Shown: positions 27,920-35,497 of the stretch, piece after piece | How positions within the stretch are numbered: position 1 is the stretch's first letter | Layout: each line of letters begins with the position of its first letter | Assembly (NCBI RefSeq): GCF_013376475.1 | Contig: NZ_CP045508.1 | Location: 62,001 to 126,000 of the forward strand | Length of the DNA: 64,000 bases | Direction of reading: 5' to 3' | Origin: Desulfolutivibrio sulfoxidireducens | Lineage (GTDB): Bacteria > Desulfobacterota > Desulfovibrionia > Desulfovibrionales > Desulfovibrionaceae | Notes under the pieces: generated by a model | Seen by the model: the letters and a program-made list of their open reading frames with translations, nothing else | Told to the model about the DNA's origin: nothing | Databases searched by the model: none | Position numbers and translations under genes: made by a program

Positions 27920-28189
27920 CGGGGCTGCCGCCCCGGACCCCGCCCGGGGGGAATCATTCCCCCCCGGACCCCACGACTCCCTGCGCGCCACGCAGGGCGC
28001 GGCACGCCGGGAAATCAAGGGGCTCGGAGGCAATCATGTCCCCCGGACAGGGCGCGAAGGCCTTGCGCCTGTGGTTTCGCGGCGGGTTTCCCCGAGGTGC
28101 TTTGCACCTCGGGGAAACCCGCCGCGTAACACGGGGTGCACGGGGGCTTAGCCCCCTGCCGGGGGTATGGGGGGCGGCGCCCCCCGATC
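27920..28189. repeat. Modular intergenic repeat, copy B
   Basis: This gap between def and aspS (both minus strand) has no gene. It holds the same head (GGGGCTGCCGCCCCGGACCC onward, with the GGAATCATTCC core), core (GAAATCAAGGGG, then AGGCAATCATG near 28024-28038) and tail (GGGGGTATGGGGGGCGGCGC, ending at about 28189) as copy A. Between core and tail it carries a large hairpin (28078-28126) that copy A has in a different place. The tail ends at the aspS stop codon. Confidence 0.72.
28078..28126. repeat. 23-bp perfect hairpin inside repeat copy B
   Basis: Bases 28078-28100 are the exact complement of 28104-28126, with a three-base TTT loop. No T tail follows on either strand. It is a strong cruciform/RNA hairpin and lies in the variable spacer of the repeat. 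Confidence 0.75.
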
Positions 28190-29995
28190 TTACTCTTCCT
28201 TCTTGCGGGTCTTGATGCCCAGCTCCCGCAATTGCGCCGGGGCCACGGTATTGGGGGCGTCGGTCAGCAGGCAGGCCGCCTTCTGGGTCTTGGGGAAGGC
28301 GATGACGTCCCGGATGGATTTAGCCCCGCACAGAAGCATGATAATGCGGTCCAGGCCGAAGGCAATGCCGCCGTGGGGCGGGGTGCCGTGGTCCAGGGCG
28401 CGCAGGAAGAAGCCGAATTTTTCGGCGGTTTCGGCCTCGTCGAGGCCCAGGGCGGCGAACATGCGGCGCTGGGCCTCTGGGGTGTGGATGCGGATGGAGC
28501 CGCCGCCGATCTCGTAGCCGTTAAGGACCAGGTCGTAGGCCCGGGCCAGGGCCTTTTCCGGGGAGTGGGCCAGAAGGTCCAGGTGTCCGGGCGCGGCCGA
28601 GGTGAAGGGGTGGTGCCGGGCCACATGGCGTTTGGCCTCGGGGTCGTATTCGAAAAGCGGAAAGTCGGTGATCCACACTGGCGCGTAGGTGTCTTCGGGG
28701 ATCAGGTTGAAGCGCTCGCCGAGTTTGAGGCGCAGGTTCCCCAGGGCGGTATTGACCATGTCCGCCGGTCCGGCCTGGAAGAAGACGATGTCGCCCACTT
28801 CGAGAGCGAGTTCGCGGGCGAGACCGTCGCGTTCGGCGTCGGAGAGGAACTTGGCGAAGGGAGACTGCCATTCGTCGGGCCTGATCTTGATCCAGGCCAG
28901 ACCCTGGGCCCCGTAGATTTTGACGAATTCCGTGAGGTCGTCGATCTCCTTGCGGGTGAGTTCGCCGCCGCCGGGCACGCGCAGGCCCTTGACCAGCTCG
29001 GCCTTGGCAAAGACCCGGAAGCCCGAGTCGCGCACCACGTGGGTCACGTCCGTAAGCTTTAAGTCGAAGCGGATGTCGGGCTTGTCCAGGCCGTACTCGG
29101 CGATGGCCGTGGCGTAGGTCATGCGCGGGAAGGGCGAGGGTAGTTCGATGCCGGAGGCGTCGCGGAAGATGCCCATGACCATGCCCTCGGCCATGTCCAT
29201 GACCTGCTCCTCGTCCACGAAGGACATCTCGATGTCGATCTGGGTGAATTCGGGCTGGCGGTCGGCGCGCAGGTCCTCGTCGCGGAAGCAGCGCACGATC
29301 TGGTAGTAGCGGTCGAACCCCGACATCATGAGCATCTGCTTGAAGAGCTGGGGAGACTGGGGCAGGGCGTAGAAGCTGCCCTGGTTGACGCGGCTTGGGA
29401 CCAGGAAGTCCCGGGCGCCCTCGGGGGTGCTCTTGGTCAGGATGGGGGTTTCGACCTCCAGGAACCCCAGGCCGTCCAGGTAGCGGCGCACGCTCATGGC
29501 CGCCTTGTGCCGGGCCAGGAAGTTGGCCGCGAGCTTGGGGCGGCGCAGGTCCAGATAGCGGTGTTTCAGGCGCAGGGATTCGGCGGCGTCGATGCGGTCC
29601 TCGATGGGGAACGGCGGGGTGGCGGCGGTATTCAACAGCTTGAAATCGTGGACCACCACCTCGATCTCGCCTGTGGCCATGTTGGGATTGACCATGCCCT
29701 CGGGCCGGGCGCGCACCAGGCCGGTTATGGCCAGGACGTATTCCACGCGCAGGTCGTGGGCCTTGTCGTGGGCCGTGGGGGCGTCGTCCGGGGAAAAGAC
29801 CACCTGGGTCAGGCCGGCCCGGTCGCGCAGGTCGATAAATATCAGTCCGCCATGGTCGCGGCGGTATTGGGCCCAGCCCATGAGCGTCACGGTCTGGCCG
29901 ATGTGTTCCCGGGTCAGTTGGCCGCAGGAGTGGGTGCGCCGCAGGCCGCCGAGGTCATCGAGCGGGGCGGTTTCGCGCGGGGAGGATTCGCTCAT
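28190..29995 (-). CDS. aspS: Aspartyl-tRNA synthetase
   Basis: A 601-residue class IIb synthetase of bacterial length. The N-terminal OB domain (TVTLMGWAQYRRDHGGLIFI) binds the anticodon. Motif 2 (FRDEDLRADRQPEFTQIDIE) and motif 3 (GGIAFGLDRIIMLL) are complete, and a GAD insertion domain sits between. Whether it also charges tRNA-Asn cannot be decided from sequence alone. hisS lies 81 bases upstream on the same strand, so both probably share the promoter at 31392-31420. Confidence 0.96.
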   Translation of the reverse strand: MSESSPRETAPLDDLGGLRRTHSCGQLTREHIGQTVTLMGWAQYRRDHGGLIFIDLRDRAGLTQVVFSPDDAPTAHDKAHDLRVEYVLAITGLVRARPEGMVNPNMATGEIEVVVHDFKLLNTAATPPFPIEDRIDAAESLRLKHRYLDLRRPKLAANFLARHKAAMSVRRYLDGLGFLEVETPILTKSTPEGARDFLVPSRVNQGSFYALPQSPQLFKQMLMMSGFDRYYQIVRCFRDEDLRADRQPEFTQIDIEMSFVDEEQVMDMAEGMVMGIFRDASGIELPSPFPRMTYATAIAEYGLDKPDIRFDLKLTDVTHVVRDSGFRVFAKAELVKGLRVPGGGELTRKEIDDLTEFVKIYGAQGLAWIKIRPDEWQSPFAKFLSDAERDGLARELALEVGDIVFFQAGPADMVNTALGNLRLKLGERFNLIPEDTYAPVWITDFPLFEYDPEAKRHVARHHPFTSAAPGHLDLLAHSPEKALARAYDLVLNGYEIGGGSIRIHTPEAQRRMFAALGLDEAETAEKFGFFLRALDHGTPPHGGIAFGLDRIIMLLCGAKSIRDVIAFPKTQKAACLLTDAPNTVAPAQLRELGIKTRKKEE

Positions 29996-30076
29996 GTCGG
30001 GATGCTCCGTCTGTCGCCGCGTTGTCGCGGGGGATTGTTGTGGTGTGTGATGGACGGGCCTGTGGGGGGATGGCCG

Positions 30077-31336
30077 TCAGGAGGCGCGAAGCCTTGCGGA
30101 GAGAAAGCCGGCCAGTTGGTCCTGGGCCACGGCGGTCTGGATGCCGTCAGCGAGGTCTTTGACCTGGACGGTGTTGCCGGCCAGTTCCGCCTCGCCAAGG
30201 ATCAGGCAGAAGCGCGCCCCCAGGCGTCCGGCGTGGCGCAGGGCGCTCTTGGCGCTGGTCGGTCGGTAGGGCATCTCGCCGGAAAGCCCCAGGCGGCGCA
30301 GGTCCCGGGCCAGGAGCAGGGCGCGCGTGGTGGCTGCCGGGTCGAGCACGGCCACGTCGAAGTCGGGCTTTTGGTCCTGGTCGGCGGAGACCAGCAGGGC
30401 CAGGCGCTCCATGCCGCAGGCGAACCCGATGCCGGGCGTGTCCGGGCCGCCGAGCTGGGCCACCAGGCCGTCGTAGCGGCCGCCGCCGGCGATGGAGGAC
30501 TGGGCTCCGATGTCCCCGGAGACGATCTCGAAGGTGGTGCGCACGTAGTAGTCCAGGCCGCGCACCAGGCGGGGGGCCGGTTCATAGGGCATGCCGGCGG
30601 CGGCCAAAAGGCCCGTGACCGTGGCGAAGTGGGCCGCGCAGTCCGGGCACAGAAAATCCGTGATCCGGGGCGCGTCCTCGGTCAGCTCGCGGCAGCCCGG
30701 GACCTTGCAGTCCAGCACGCGCAGGGGATTGGTCAGCTTGCGGCGCAGGCAGTCCTCGCACAGCTTTTCCTTGTGCATGCCGCGCAAAAAATCGCGCAGG
30801 GCGTCGAGGTAGACCGGCCGGCAGACCCGGCAGCCCAGGGAATTGAGCTGGGTGACGGTGTCGGTGATGCCGAGATCGGTCAGAAAGTGGTCGAGCATAA
30901 GGAGCATCTCGGCGTCCAGGGCCGGGTCCGGGGAGCCCAGGGCCTCCACGTCCACCTGGTGGAACTGGCGCATGCGGCCTTTCTGGGGGCGCTCGTAGCG
31001 GAACATGGGGCCGTGGGCGTAAAGCCGGCTGACGCCCTCGCAGGCGTACAGCTTCTGGTCCACATAGGCCCGCAGAAGTCCGGCCGTGGCCTCGGGCCGT
31101 AGCGTCAGGGAACGGCCCTTGCGGTCGGGGAAGGTGTACATTTCCTTTTGCACCACGTCGGTCTCCTCGCCGATGGACCGGGCAAAGAGTTCGGTGCGTT
31201 CGAGCAGGGGGATGCGGGCCTCGTGGTAGCCGTAACGGGAAAACACGTCCGCGGCGGTGCGCTCGATGCGGGTGAAGACCCCGCTTTCCGGCGCGAAGAT
31301 ATCCGCGAAGCCTTTGATTTTCTGAATTTTTTCCAT
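30077..31336 (-). CDS. hisS: Histidyl-tRNA synthetase
   Basis: A 419-residue class IIa synthetase. Motif 1 and 2 regions are seen (YHEARIPLLERTELFARSIG, then MFRYERPQKGRMRQFHQVD) and the histidine-specific loops LVRGLDYYVRTTFE and GGGRYDGL near residues 258 and 286. The C-terminal anticodon-binding domain is complete. The ATG at 31336 gives the usual MEKIQKIKGFADI start. The ZPR-like Cys pair set (CRVC, CEDC, CDC..C) in the middle is a metal-site insertion seen in some relatives. Confidence 0.94.
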   Translation of the reverse strand: MEKIQKIKGFADIFAPESGVFTRIERTAADVFSRYGYHEARIPLLERTELFARSIGEETDVVQKEMYTFPDRKGRSLTLRPEATAGLLRAYVDQKLYACEGVSRLYAHGPMFRYERPQKGRMRQFHQVDVEALGSPDPALDAEMLLMLDHFLTDLGITDTVTQLNSLGCRVCRPVYLDALRDFLRGMHKEKLCEDCLRRKLTNPLRVLDCKVPGCRELTEDAPRITDFLCPDCAAHFATVTGLLAAAGMPYEPAPRLVRGLDYYVRTTFEIVSGDIGAQSSIAGGGRYDGLVAQLGGPDTPGIGFACGMERLALLVSADQDQKPDFDVAVLDPAATTRALLLARDLRRLGLSGEMPYRPTSAKSALRHAGRLGARFCLILGEAELAGNTVQVKDLADGIQTAVAQDQLAGFLSARLRAS

Positions 31337-31391
31337 TGGTTCCGACCGGTTCGAGGGGTGCGGCGGCCTGTGCCGTCGAAAAAGAAGGAAA

Positions 31392-31420
31392 ACGTTAGTC
31401 GAGACCGGGGCGATTGTCAA
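31392..31420 (-). promoter_or_regulatory. Sigma70-like promoter of hisS-aspS
   Basis: On the minus strand a consensus TTGACA (31415-31420), 17 bases and TAACGT (31392-31397) lie about 60 bases upstream of hisS. The -35 is perfect; the -10 is moderate. No T-box leader features were found. Confidence 0.55.
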
Positions 31421-31459
31421 AAGCGGCATCCAAAACAGGGACCTCGCCGGCTCCGGCGG

Positions 31460-32194
31460 TCAGCCGATGCCCGGCTTGGCCTTGAGCGCGTGCAGGGGGA
31501 TGCGCGCGGGGTCGCCCAGAAGGTCCACCCGCGCGGCGCAAAACGCCCCAATCGGCAGGGGCAGGATCGGCGCGTTGAGTTGCCGCCAAAGCGGGGCGTC
31601 GCGCCAGGTGGGCAGGGGGCCGGGCAGCACGCAACGGCAGACGTAGGGCCGTCGTCCGAGGTTCTCCATGGCCAGATGGCGCATCTCCCAGGGAAGAAAC
31701 CATCTGGCCCGGCCCAAAAGGGAGCCGGACCGCCGGCCGGGCAGGCCCTGGGTGAAGAGCCAGTGCAGGGACAGGCGGTTCAGATAGCCGATGATCAGGC
31801 CCTTGCGGGCCACCCGGGCGGCCTCGCGCAAAGCCTGGGCCGGGTCCGGGCAGAACTCCAGGACCGTGAACAGCACCGCGAAGTCGAATTCGTTGTCGTC
31901 AAAGGGCAGATGCTCCGCATCCCCCAGGTGCAGGTCGGCCAGCGCCCCCATGCGCGTCCGGGCGGCCTCCAGCATGGCCGGGGATTTGTCCAGGCCCGCC
32001 ACGTCGAAGCCGGCCTGGTGCAGCACCTCTAAAAAAATGCCCGTGCCGCAGCCGATCTCCAGCAGGCGTTGGCCTCGACGCGGCCAGCCGGCGGTCATGC
32101 GCTCCAAAAGGCGTATCTCCCGGCCAAGGGCGAAGGCCCCGCCGGGGGTCGAAAACCAGGCGTCGTAGCGTCGTGCCGTGTCCGTATCCCACAT
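31460..32194 (-). CDS. SAM-dependent methyltransferase (class I)
   Basis: A 244-residue Rossmann-fold methyltransferase. The SAM-binding motif LLEIGCGTGIFLEVL is near residue 45, the acidic residue of motif II in VAGLDKSPAML near residue 69, and HLGDAEHLPFDDNEFD near residue 92. The C-terminal part has a basic, Arg/Trp-rich patch (RRSGSLLGRARWFLPWEM). The substrate cannot be told from sequence. It ends 123 bases before hisS and has its own start without close upstream partners. Confidence 0.85.
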   Translation of the reverse strand: MWDTDTARRYDAWFSTPGGAFALGREIRLLERMTAGWPRRGQRLLEIGCGTGIFLEVLHQAGFDVAGLDKSPAMLEAARTRMGALADLHLGDAEHLPFDDNEFDFAVLFTVLEFCPDPAQALREAARVARKGLIIGYLNRLSLHWLFTQGLPGRRSGSLLGRARWFLPWEMRHLAMENLGRRPYVCRCVLPGPLPTWRDAPLWRQLNAPILPLPIGAFCAARVDLLGDPARIPLHALKAKPGIG

Positions 32195-32311
32195 GCCGGC
32201 ATCCTATCGTCGGTCCGAGGGGAAGGGAAGCCCCGGACGAGGGTTTCCCCGTGACGGCGCGCCTGTCTTTCGGATTCGGACGTGGGCGCCGGGGTTCCCC
32301 GGGGAGGAGGG

Positions 32312-33181
32312 TTACAATGCCCGGACATGGTCCGGTCGCAGGGGGATGCGCCCGGACAGGGCGGCCTCGATGAGCGAAAGGGCGTGGTCCTTGTCCCGGG
32401 GCAGGCGCAACGCCAGAGGCAGGAAATTGGAGGCGTGGTTGGCCAGAAAAAGGCCCCGGGAAAGGTGGGTGTGGGCAAGCATGGTCGAAAGCTCGGAGAG
32501 CATGCCCCGGGCGTGGGGCAGGTCAAAACGGCCGGCCTTCCAGTCGGCGTGCAGTGGGGTGCCGGGCACGAGCATAAGCGTCAGGGCCGCGGCCTGGGCC
32601 GGGTCCATCTCGGACAGGGCCGCGCCGGTGCGCTCGGCGTGGATGCGCCAGCGACGCGTCCCGGCCAGCCCGAGAAGCACGGTCACCGACAGCCGCAGAC
32701 CGGCCCGGCGGACCTTTTGCCCGGCGGCCACGATGTCGGCCACGGTATCCGCCTTGTTCATGGCCGAAAGGGTTTCCTGGTCGCCGGTCTCCAGGCCCAT
32801 GTACAGGGTGTGCAGGCCAAGGCCGCGCAGGGCCGCAAGCTCCTCCACGGATTTGGGACCCAGGCTTCTGGCGTTGGCGTAGGCGCTGATCCGGGACACG
32901 AAGGGCAGCCGTTCCCGGATGCGGGTCAAAAGGCGCGTCAGACGGTTCGTGGACAGGACCATGGCGTCGCCGTCGCACAAAAATACCCGGCGGCTTTGGT
33001 GGCCGTAGTCCCGGGCAAAGGCCAGCGCCTCGTCCACTGCGGCCTCGGGCACCACCCGGAAGGGCTTGTCGATATAGGCCCCGCAAAAGGCGCATTTGTT
33101 GTGGGAACAGCCCAGGGTGACCTGGAGGAGGATGCTGTCGGCCTCGCTGGGGGGCCGTATGACGGAACCGGTCAGGCGCAT
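32312..33181 (-). CDS. Radical SAM protein with CX4CX2C cluster motif
   Basis: A 289-residue radical SAM protein. The cluster motif is TLGCSHNKCAFC near residue 29, i.e. four instead of three residues between the first two cysteines; this spacing is seen in relatives with a GCSxNxCxFC signature. GLHTLYMGLETGDQETL near residue 125 and the VTVLLGLAGT strand fit the Elp3/HemN-like barrel. There is no B12 domain or second FeS motif. Reaction unknown. A hicBA pair lies just upstream on the same strand with 9 bases between. Confidence 0.82.
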   Translation of the reverse strand: MRLTGSVIRPPSEADSILLQVTLGCSHNKCAFCGAYIDKPFRVVPEAAVDEALAFARDYGHQSRRVFLCDGDAMVLSTNRLTRLLTRIRERLPFVSRISAYANARSLGPKSVEELAALRGLGLHTLYMGLETGDQETLSAMNKADTVADIVAAGQKVRRAGLRLSVTVLLGLAGTRRWRIHAERTGAALSEMDPAQAAALTLMLVPGTPLHADWKAGRFDLPHARGMLSELSTMLAHTHLSRGLFLANHASNFLPLALRLPRDKDHALSLIEAALSGRIPLRPDHVRAL

Positions 33182-33190
33182 GGGGGGCGT

Positions 33191-33378
33191 TTAGAAGATG
33201 GCCGGAATTCCGGCCTGCTTGCACAGTTCATTGGCGGTGACGCGATCCAGGGCGTGGTGTCGCTTCACCGGAATCACCTTGGTTCCGTTCGTGAAAACGG
33301 AATGGTTGCCCCCTCGCGCAACAGATGGAAGCCGTTTTTTTCCAGATGCCTGACGAGGTCACGCCGTTTGACGGACAT
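33191..33378 (-). pseudogene. hicA: HicA-type toxin, frameshifted
   Basis: Reading from the ATG at 33378 gives MSVKRRDLVRHLEKNGF and then the HicA frame is lost. After a run of five G (33309-33313 as C on the plus strand) the next frame continues as GNHSVFTNGTKVIPVKRHHA and ends at a TAA at 33191, a full HicA of 62 residues if one G is added. The catalytic histidine (G-N-H) is beyond the shift, so the product (about 34 residues) should be inactive. A sequencing error or slippage in the G run is the alternative. It overlaps the intact hicB by 20 bases. Confidence 0.8.
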
Positions 33379-33595
33379 GGGGAGGTTCCACGGCGAGGGA
33401 TTCCATGAGGGCGTTGCCGGGGGGGATGTCCCTGCCCAGTTCCTGGTAGGCCAGAACCATTTCCCGCAAGGCGTCGCGGAGTTGCTCGCGGCATTCCTCA
33501 AGGGTCTGGCCCTCGGTGACCACCTCGGGCCACTCCACCAGCCTCCCCATGTAACCGGAAGGGATTTTCAGGTATTGAGCCGTGTACTGGATCAT
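33359..33595 (-). CDS. hicB: HicB-type antitoxin
   Basis: A 78-residue protein with the HicB partial-RNase-H fold: GYMGRLVEWPEVVTEGQTLE followed by the helix CREQLRDALREMVLAYQE. There is no separate DNA-binding domain, as in short HicB proteins. It precedes its toxin gene and overlaps it, so order is antitoxin first. AGGAG lies six bases before the ATG. It stays open although the toxin is broken. Confidence 0.85.
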   Translation of the reverse strand: MIQYTAQYLKIPSGYMGRLVEWPEVVTEGQTLEECREQLRDALREMVLAYQELGRDIPPGNALMESLAVEPPHVRQTA

Positions 33596-33655
33596 GATCG
33601 ACTCCTGCCCGGAGTCGGGCGCGAAGTCAATGCCCTGAAGGGGCTCGGGGGCGGG

Positions 33656-33687
33656 CCGCCGCGCTCCGCGAACCGGGAGCGCGGCGG
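33656..33687. repeat. GC-rich 12-bp hairpin
   Basis: CCGCCGCGCTCC (33656-33667) pairs perfectly with GGAGCGCGGCGG (33676-33687) around an eight-base loop. It lies 12 bases past the stop of the Cys-rich gene on the minus strand and could protect or end that transcript; no T tract is present. Confidence 0.55.
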
Positions 33688-33699
33688 GAACGCGAATGG

Positions 33700-34161
33700 C
33701 TATTGTCCGGAATTGCCCGTGCCGCAGCCCGAGCGCACACTTTGGCAGTAGGCCTCACATTGGCGCAGGTACATGGGATTGGAGGCGGTGTGCGGGTCGC
33801 GGCGGCAGTTGGCCAGGCAGGCCTGATACTGGGCCTCGCAATGTTCCGGGGTCTCGATGCGGCTTTGCATGTCCAGGCCGGTCAGGGCCTCGGGCCGGAC
33901 CTGGACCACGGGGACCTGGTTCTCGAGATCGGGATTGGCCCCGTTTTGGATACGCAGGACCGCGGAGCAGGTCAGGTTGCACTGGGTGCAGGACAGGTTG
34001 CACAGGACACTGGGGTCGTGGCGGGCCCCCGGGGCCACCAGGATGGCGCACACGGGCGCCCCGTCGGGTTTGACGCAAAAGTATTTGGTTTGGGCCGAGG
34101 CCTCCGGGACTCCCGCCGCTACGAGAAGCGCCAGGGCGAGAAATGAAAACAGGCTTTTCAT
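33700..34161 (-). CDS. Secreted cysteine-rich protein of unknown function
   Basis: A 153-residue protein with a clear Sec signal (SLFSFLALALLVAAGVPEASA) and 12 cysteines in the mature part. They fall in two groups: FC, VC, LC, SCTQC, TC in the first half and HCEAQYQAC, NC, QCEAYC, GC in the second. The even number and pairing suggest disulfides or metal binding in the periplasm. I do not recognise a family. AAGGAGG precedes the ATG at 34161. It is transcribed divergently from the receiver-kinase pair; the 208-base gap between them holds a run of nine G (34252-34260). Confidence 0.7.
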   Translation of the reverse strand: MKSLFSFLALALLVAAGVPEASAQTKYFCVKPDGAPVCAILVAPGARHDPSVLCNLSCTQCNLTCSAVLRIQNGANPDLENQVPVVQVRPEALTGLDMQSRIETPEHCEAQYQACLANCRRDPHTASNPMYLRQCEAYCQSVRSGCGTGNSGQ

Positions 34162-34369
34162 GCCGACCTCCTTGGGAATGGGAAGAAAAGCGTCCGGCGA
34201 TGATGCCGATAGCTTTGGCACCTACTCCAAACGACCGGGCTTGTCATGTCCGGGGGGGGGCCGGAGACCTGCTCGAACTCGGGAACAAATCGGAATTGCG
34301 CGATTTCAGAAGGCTTGGTATCGGAAAGACGAAATTCGGGAGGGGGAGGTCTGATACGAGGAGGCGGCC

Positions 34370-35497
34370 ATGTCCCATGCGGACCGGGCCGAAATACTGG
34401 TCGTCGACGACATGCCGGGCAATGTGCGCGTTTTGGCCCATCTCCTCGAATCCGAGGACCTGGAGGTCGTCACGGCCCATTCCGGGAAGCAGGCCCTGGA
34501 ACTGGCGTGCCGCCACGATTTCGCCCTGGCCATGGTGGATGTGGCCATGCCCGGCATGGATGGCTTCGAGACGGCCGCCCGGCTTCGGGAACTGCCCGGG
34601 TTCCGCCATGTGCCGGTGATTTTCATGACGACCCTTTGCGCGGCCCGGGACCAGGTCTTTCAGGGCTACGAGGCCGGGGCCGTGGATTATCTGGTCAAAC
34701 CCGTGGAGCCCGCGGTGCTGCGCAACAAGGTCCGTGTCTTCGTGGAACAGCACCGGGTGCGAAAGACGTTGGAGATGCGGGTGGCCGAGCGCGTGGAAGA
34801 CCTCAGGGAAGCCAACGCCAGGCTTCTGGCCGAGGTCCGGGAGCGGCAAAAGGTTGAGGCCAGGCTGCGCGAGGCCCTGGCGGAAAAGGAGAGTCTGCTC
34901 GCGGAGATCCACCACCGGGTCAAAAACAACCTCCAGATCGTCTCCAGCCTCACGGACATGGTCAGCCGGCGCATCCAGGACCCCGAGGCCCGGGCCATCT
35001 GTCTCGACCTTCAGGCCAAGATTCACGGCATGGGGCTCATCCACACCGAACTCTACCGGAGCGGCAACATCGGACGCATCGACATCGCGGCCTACGGCCG
35101 CACGCTGTTTTTCCAACTGGCCAAGATGTACGAGGCCGATGGCATCGAACCGGTCTTCGATCTCGACGAGGTGCTCTTGCCCCTGGACAAGGCCGTGCCC
35201 TGCGGGCTGATCCTCAATGAATTATTGAGCAACGTCTTCAAGCATGCCTATCCCAAGGGCGGCCGGGGCCAGGTGGATATCCGCATCGGCCGCTGCGGAC
35301 CGCGCACCGCGGTCATCTCCATCCGCGACCACGGCCGGGGGCTGCCAGAGGAGGTGGATGGGCGCGGGACCACGACCTTCGGTTTGCGACTTATACGGGA
35401 TACGGTAAAACGCCAGTTGTGCGGAACCCTGCGAATGGATAGGGGGAAGGGAACGGCGGTTGCCGTGGAGTTTCAAGTCGCGGAGGTGTCGTCATGA
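34370..35497 (+). CDS. Receiver-HisKA_2 sensor kinase (first of pair)
   Basis: A 375-residue soluble protein. Residues 1-125 form a receiver (ILVVDDMPGN, acceptor Asp in LAMVDVAMPGMDG, Lys in DYLVKPVEP). A coiled-coil linker (RVAERVEDLREANARLLAEV) leads to a HisKA_2 phosphorylation helix with the histidine in LLAEIHHRVKNNLQIVSSL near residue 183, then an HATPase_c domain (LILNELLSNVFKHAYP, GRGLPEE). Kinases with an N-terminal receiver are usually controlled by another kinase. The gene overlaps the next, related one by 4 bases. A weak promoter (TTGCGC-N17-TATCGG, 34296-34324) lies upstream. Confidence 0.88.
   Translation: MSHADRAEILVVDDMPGNVRVLAHLLESEDLEVVTAHSGKQALELACRHDFALAMVDVAMPGMDGFETAARLRELPGFRHVPVIFMTTLCAARDQVFQGYEAGAVDYLVKPVEPAVLRNKVRVFVEQHRVRKTLEMRVAERVEDLREANARLLAEVRERQKVEARLREALAEKESLLAEIHHRVKNNLQIVSSLTDMVSRRIQDPEARAICLDLQAKIHGMGLIHTELYRSGNIGRIDIAAYGRTLFFQLAKMYEADGIEPVFDLDEVLLPLDKAVPCGLILNELLSNVFKHAYPKGGRGQVDIRIGRCGPRTAVISIRDHGRGLPEEVDGRGTTTFGLRLIRDTVKRQLCGTLRMDRGKGTAVAVEFQVAEVSS

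Noticed and set aside
28078-28126. Possible CRISPR repeat or tRNA-like structure
   Set aside because: It is a single hairpin without regularly spaced copies, and it lacks cloverleaf features.
31337-31459. T-box leader upstream of hisS-aspS
   Set aside because: No AGGGTGGNACCGCG-like T-box or specifier hairpin is visible; a plain sigma70 promoter explains the region.
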